From positions 1 through 9,103 of the forward strand of contig JAHFAP010000123.1 of NCBI GenBank assembly GCA_023250495.1: a stretch of DNA of 9,103 nt, in the 5' to 3' direction. Below, one piece after another: positions 6,951 through 9,103 of this stretch. Under the pieces are notes generated by a model, which was not told where the DNA came from, ran no database searches, and saw nothing but the letters and a program-made list of their open reading frames with translations. Position numbers and translations under genes: made by a program. This DNA is from Deltaproteobacteria bacterium (GTDB taxonomy: Bacteria; Desulfobacterota; Binatia; UBA9968). Position 1 is the first letter of the stretch. Each line of letters begins with the position of its first letter.

Positions 6951-7982
6951 ATGGTCTCCTACCTCTCACAGCGCGTTGCCCTGTTGATTCCGACCTTCAT
7001 AGGGGTCACGCTGATCGGGTTCCTGATCATGCGCCTTGCCCCAGGCGATCCGGCAGAGCTTCGGGCGGCCGGAGGGCTGAGGGGGGCAGCCGGGGCAGGG
7101 ATTTCGCTTGAGAAGCGCGGCGTGGTCGATCAGGCTCTGGTTGAATGGCGGGCGCTCTATGGCCTCGACAAGCCGCTGCATGTTCAGTATTTCGTCTGGC
7201 TGCGCAATCTCTTCCGACTCGATTTCGGCAACTCTTTCAAAGATAGCCAGCCGGTTTGGGGCAAGATCCTCGAACGGCTTCCAGTCACAGTCAAGCTTGA
7301 ATTTTTTTCGATTCTCCTCGTCTACCTCGTCGCCATACCTTTGGGCATCTACTCGGCGACCCATCCGAATTCCGTCGGCGACCAGACGACTACCCTGGCA
7401 GCTTTTGTCCTTTTCTCCGTCCCTTTGATTTGGGCGGCGACGATGGCGATTGTTTTTCTCTGCGGTGGCGATTTTCTCTATTTGTTCCCTCCAGGGGGGC
7501 TCATGTCGATCGACTATGCTCCGGAATGGCCGCTGTGGGAAAAGATCAGGGATCAAACCTGGCACCTGTTTCTCCCGGTCGTTTTGCTTTCCTATGACGG
7601 GTTTGCCGGGCTGTCGCGCTACATGCGCTCGAGCATGCTCGAGGCGTTGGGTCAGGATTTTGTCCGCGTTGCCAGAGCGAAAGGGCTCTCGGAGCGCGTG
7701 GTGATTTTGAAGCACGTCCTGCGCAATTCTCTGATTCCGCTCGTGACGATCCTGGCCTCCATCCTCCCCAGCTTGATCGGCGGCAGCGTCATTATCGAGA
7801 CCATTTTTTCCATCCCTGGCCTGGGGCAACTCGGCTTTGAGGCGGTCCTGGCGCGCGACTACCCGACGGTCTTGGCGCTGTTTACGGCAAGCGCGCTGTT
7901 AACGCTGATTGGTATTCTGCTGTCGGACATCTTGCTTGCGGTGGTTGATCCTCGCATCGCCTTCGGACGCAGAGGGCAGTAA
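6951..7982 (+). CDS. ABC peptide importer permease, DppB/YejB type
   Basis: This is a 343-residue inner-membrane permease of the binding-protein-dependent transport family. The first membrane segment (about 9-29) runs into the hallmark MRLAPGDP (27-34). Further segments lie at about 115-135, 148-170, 205-215, 263-283 and 305-333. The cytoplasmic EAA-type loop that docks on the ATPase is LEALGQDFVRVARAKGLS at 230-247, followed by HVLRN. The C terminus has the usual IIETIFSIPGLGQLG and VDPRIAFGR. A periplasmic segment around 178-209, with FPPGGLMS and a later WHLFLPV, resembles YejB more than the short DppB loop. The usual start region (YL..R followed by a hydrophobic stretch) begins at this ATG, although the only purine-rich sequence, AAGG at 6947-6950, abuts the start codon, so initiation may rely on coupling to the upstream gene 11 bases away. 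It should pair with the permease encoded next. Confidence 0.95.
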   Translation: MVSYLSQRVALLIPTFIGVTLIGFLIMRLAPGDPAELRAAGGLRGAAGAGISLEKRGVVDQALVEWRALYGLDKPLHVQYFVWLRNLFRLDFGNSFKDSQPVWGKILERLPVTVKLEFFSILLVYLVAIPLGIYSATHPNSVGDQTTTLAAFVLFSVPLIWAATMAIVFLCGGDFLYLFPPGGLMSIDYAPEWPLWEKIRDQTWHLFLPVVLLSYDGFAGLSRYMRSSMLEALGQDFVRVARAKGLSERVVILKHVLRNSLIPLVTILASILPSLIGGSVIIETIFSIPGLGQLGFEAVLARDYPTVLALFTASALLTLIGILLSDILLAVVDPRIAFGRRGQ

Positions 7983-7984
7983 AT

Positions 7985-9067
7985 ATGGCGCCAGAGGACA
8001 ATCGGGAACAGGTCGCGACGGAGAGGGCGGTAGGGATGAGCTTGGCAACTGGCCCGAGCGAACGGAGCCAAGGACAGTGGTCCGGGGTTTGGAAGCAGTT
8101 GAAGCGCAATCGACTCGCGATGGCGGGGCTCTACGTGGTCTTTTTCCTGCTGACGCTGGCCGTGGCTGCCGATTTTGTCGCTAATGACAAGCCGTACTAT
8201 ATGGTCTACCACGGCCGGAGCTATTTCCCGCTCTTTCGCAGCACGCTCGTCAAACTCGGATTGGCGAAGTGGCCTGCCGAAATTCTCAACGCCGATTTCA
8301 AAACGCTCGATGCCGAGCGCATCCTCTTTCCTCCCGTTTCCTATGAGCCGAGCGACATCGATCTAACTGCTCCTTTCGAATCCCCTTCAAGCAAGCACTG
8401 GCTCGGCACGGACAAGCTTGGCCGGGATGTCATGGCCGGTCTCATTCACGGCTCGCGGATATCTCTCTCCGTGGGTTTCGTGGCGGTGGGCATCGCATTG
8501 ACAATCGGGGTCGTTCTTGGAGCGCTGGCCGGCTTCTTCGGCTCCTGGGTCGATCTCATCATCTCCCGGATCTTTGAGGTCATGCTGACGATGCCGACAT
8601 TTTTTCTGCTGATCACGATAGCCGCTCTGCTGCCGCCGAGCATCTTTCTCACCATGGCGATCATTGGCTTGACGGGCTGGGTAGGTATCGCGCGTTTTAC
8701 TCGGAATGAATTTTTAAAGATCCGGAACTTAGATTTCGTCACTGCGGCCATCGCTTTGGGCGTCTCGTCTCGCAAGGTGATGTTTCGTCATATCTTGCCC
8801 AACGCCCTCGCGCCGGTCATGGTTTCAGTCGTGCTTGGGATCGCGGGGGCGATTTTGATCGAGTCGAGCTTGAGCTTTCTTGGCATCGGTGTGCCGGCCG
8901 ATACCGTGACCTGGGGCTCGATCCTCAACGAAGCGCGCAGCAATACCTTCGCATGGTGGCTGGCGCTCTTTCCCGGGGCGGCGATTTTTATTACAGTGCT
9001 CTCCTACTATCTGGTCGGCGAGGGGCTGCGGGACGCGCTGGATCCGAGGCTGAGGGGCTCCAAGTAG
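7985..9067 (+). CDS. ABC peptide importer permease, DppC/YejE type
   Basis: This 360-residue permease is the second membrane subunit of the importer. A cytoplasmic N-terminal tail of about 40 residues precedes the OppC-type first membrane helix (about 44-66). A long periplasmic insertion of about 70 residues follows, starting VANDKPYYMVYHGRSYFPLF, which recalls the YejE group. The conserved HWLGTDKLGRDVMAGLIHGSRISL segment (138-161) comes next, then five membrane helices. The EAA-type ATPase-docking loop is DFVTAAIALGVS at 250-261, followed by RHILPNALAP. The end has SSLSFLGIGVP and the family-typical GEGLRDALDPRLRG. The ATG lies two bases after the previous stop, with AGAGGG at 7971-7976 as ribosome binding site. 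The family is certain. The YejE affiliation is inferred from the inserted loop and not from a tree. Confidence 0.94.
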   Translation: MAPEDNREQVATERAVGMSLATGPSERSQGQWSGVWKQLKRNRLAMAGLYVVFFLLTLAVAADFVANDKPYYMVYHGRSYFPLFRSTLVKLGLAKWPAEILNADFKTLDAERILFPPVSYEPSDIDLTAPFESPSSKHWLGTDKLGRDVMAGLIHGSRISLSVGFVAVGIALTIGVVLGALAGFFGSWVDLIISRIFEVMLTMPTFFLLITIAALLPPSIFLTMAIIGLTGWVGIARFTRNEFLKIRNLDFVTAAIALGVSSRKVMFRHILPNALAPVMVSVVLGIAGAILIESSLSFLGIGVPADTVTWGSILNEARSNTFAWWLALFPGAAIFITVLSYYLVGEGLRDALDPRLRGSK

Positions 9068-9077
9068 AGGAGGGAGT

Positions 9078-9103
9078 ATGAGGAGAGTTTTCATTGCGCT
9101 TTT
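9078..9103 (+). CDS. Start of a further operon gene (truncated by window end)
   Basis: Ten bases after the YejE-like permease, an ATG is preceded by a strong Shine-Dalgarno (GAGGAGGGAG at 9067-9076, overlapping the previous stop codon). Eight full codons are visible, MRRVFIAL, plus two bases of a ninth. Two arginines followed by hydrophobic residues look like the beginning of a signal peptide or membrane helix. It does not look like the start of the ABC ATPase that often follows such permeases, although eight residues cannot settle this. Confidence 0.6.

Noticed and set aside
6966..7829. A 287-codon open frame antisense to the first permease.
   Set aside because: It is highly charged with no recognisable motif, lies entirely inside an unambiguous permease gene, and is an expected shadow of hydrophobic codons.

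Overview
This 9.1 kb window comes from a moderately GC-rich bacterium. It carries a bacterial-type NAD+-dependent DNA ligase, two lipoproteins with lipoboxes and a Gram-negative-style peptide ABC importer. A large TPR lipoprotein followed by a LolB/DUF4292-like lipoprotein, plus a small bacterial RRM protein, suggests a deltaproteobacterial-type lineage (Desulfobacterota, Methylomirabilota/NC10, Binatota or similar). That placement is inferred from gene content only and is low confidence. The window is densely coded, with no gene-free stretch over 300 bases, and no tRNA, rRNA, CRISPR array, insertion sequence or phage gene was seen.

Layout. Bases 1-121 are leader sequence with no gene I can support, ending in a near-perfect Shine-Dalgarno. 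It serves a 102-aa RNA-recognition-motif protein (122-430, +). This gene converges across a 58-base gap, with no clear terminator, on ligA (489-2495, -). Upstream of ligA is a 134-base divergent intergenic region (2496-2629). Most of it is an 86-base imperfect palindrome built of degenerate 7-bp units related to AGCTGAT, which I regard as the most unusual structure in the window. Rightward from there runs a compact same-strand cluster: a TPR-repeat lipoprotein (2630-4375), a LolB-like lipoprotein with a TTG start (4372-5199), a family-5 extracellular solute-binding protein (5203-6939), two YejB/YejE-like membrane permeases (6951-7982 and 7985-9067), and the first eight codons of another gene (9078 onward).

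How the genes fit together. The five complete rightward genes are separated by a 4-base overlap and gaps of 3, 11 and 2 bases, and the next start is 10 bases on, so they probably form one operon. The solute-binding protein and two permeases make up the periplasmic and membrane parts of an oligopeptide-type importer. The ATPase subunit(s) are not in the window, and the gene beginning at its end starts like a membrane or exported protein rather than an ATPase. The two lipoproteins are probably envelope proteins. Whether they work with the transporter or only share its transcript cannot be decided from the sequence. I did not find an obviously new defence or mobile system. The main candidates for follow-up are the heptamer palindrome and the lipoprotein-transporter gene arrangement.
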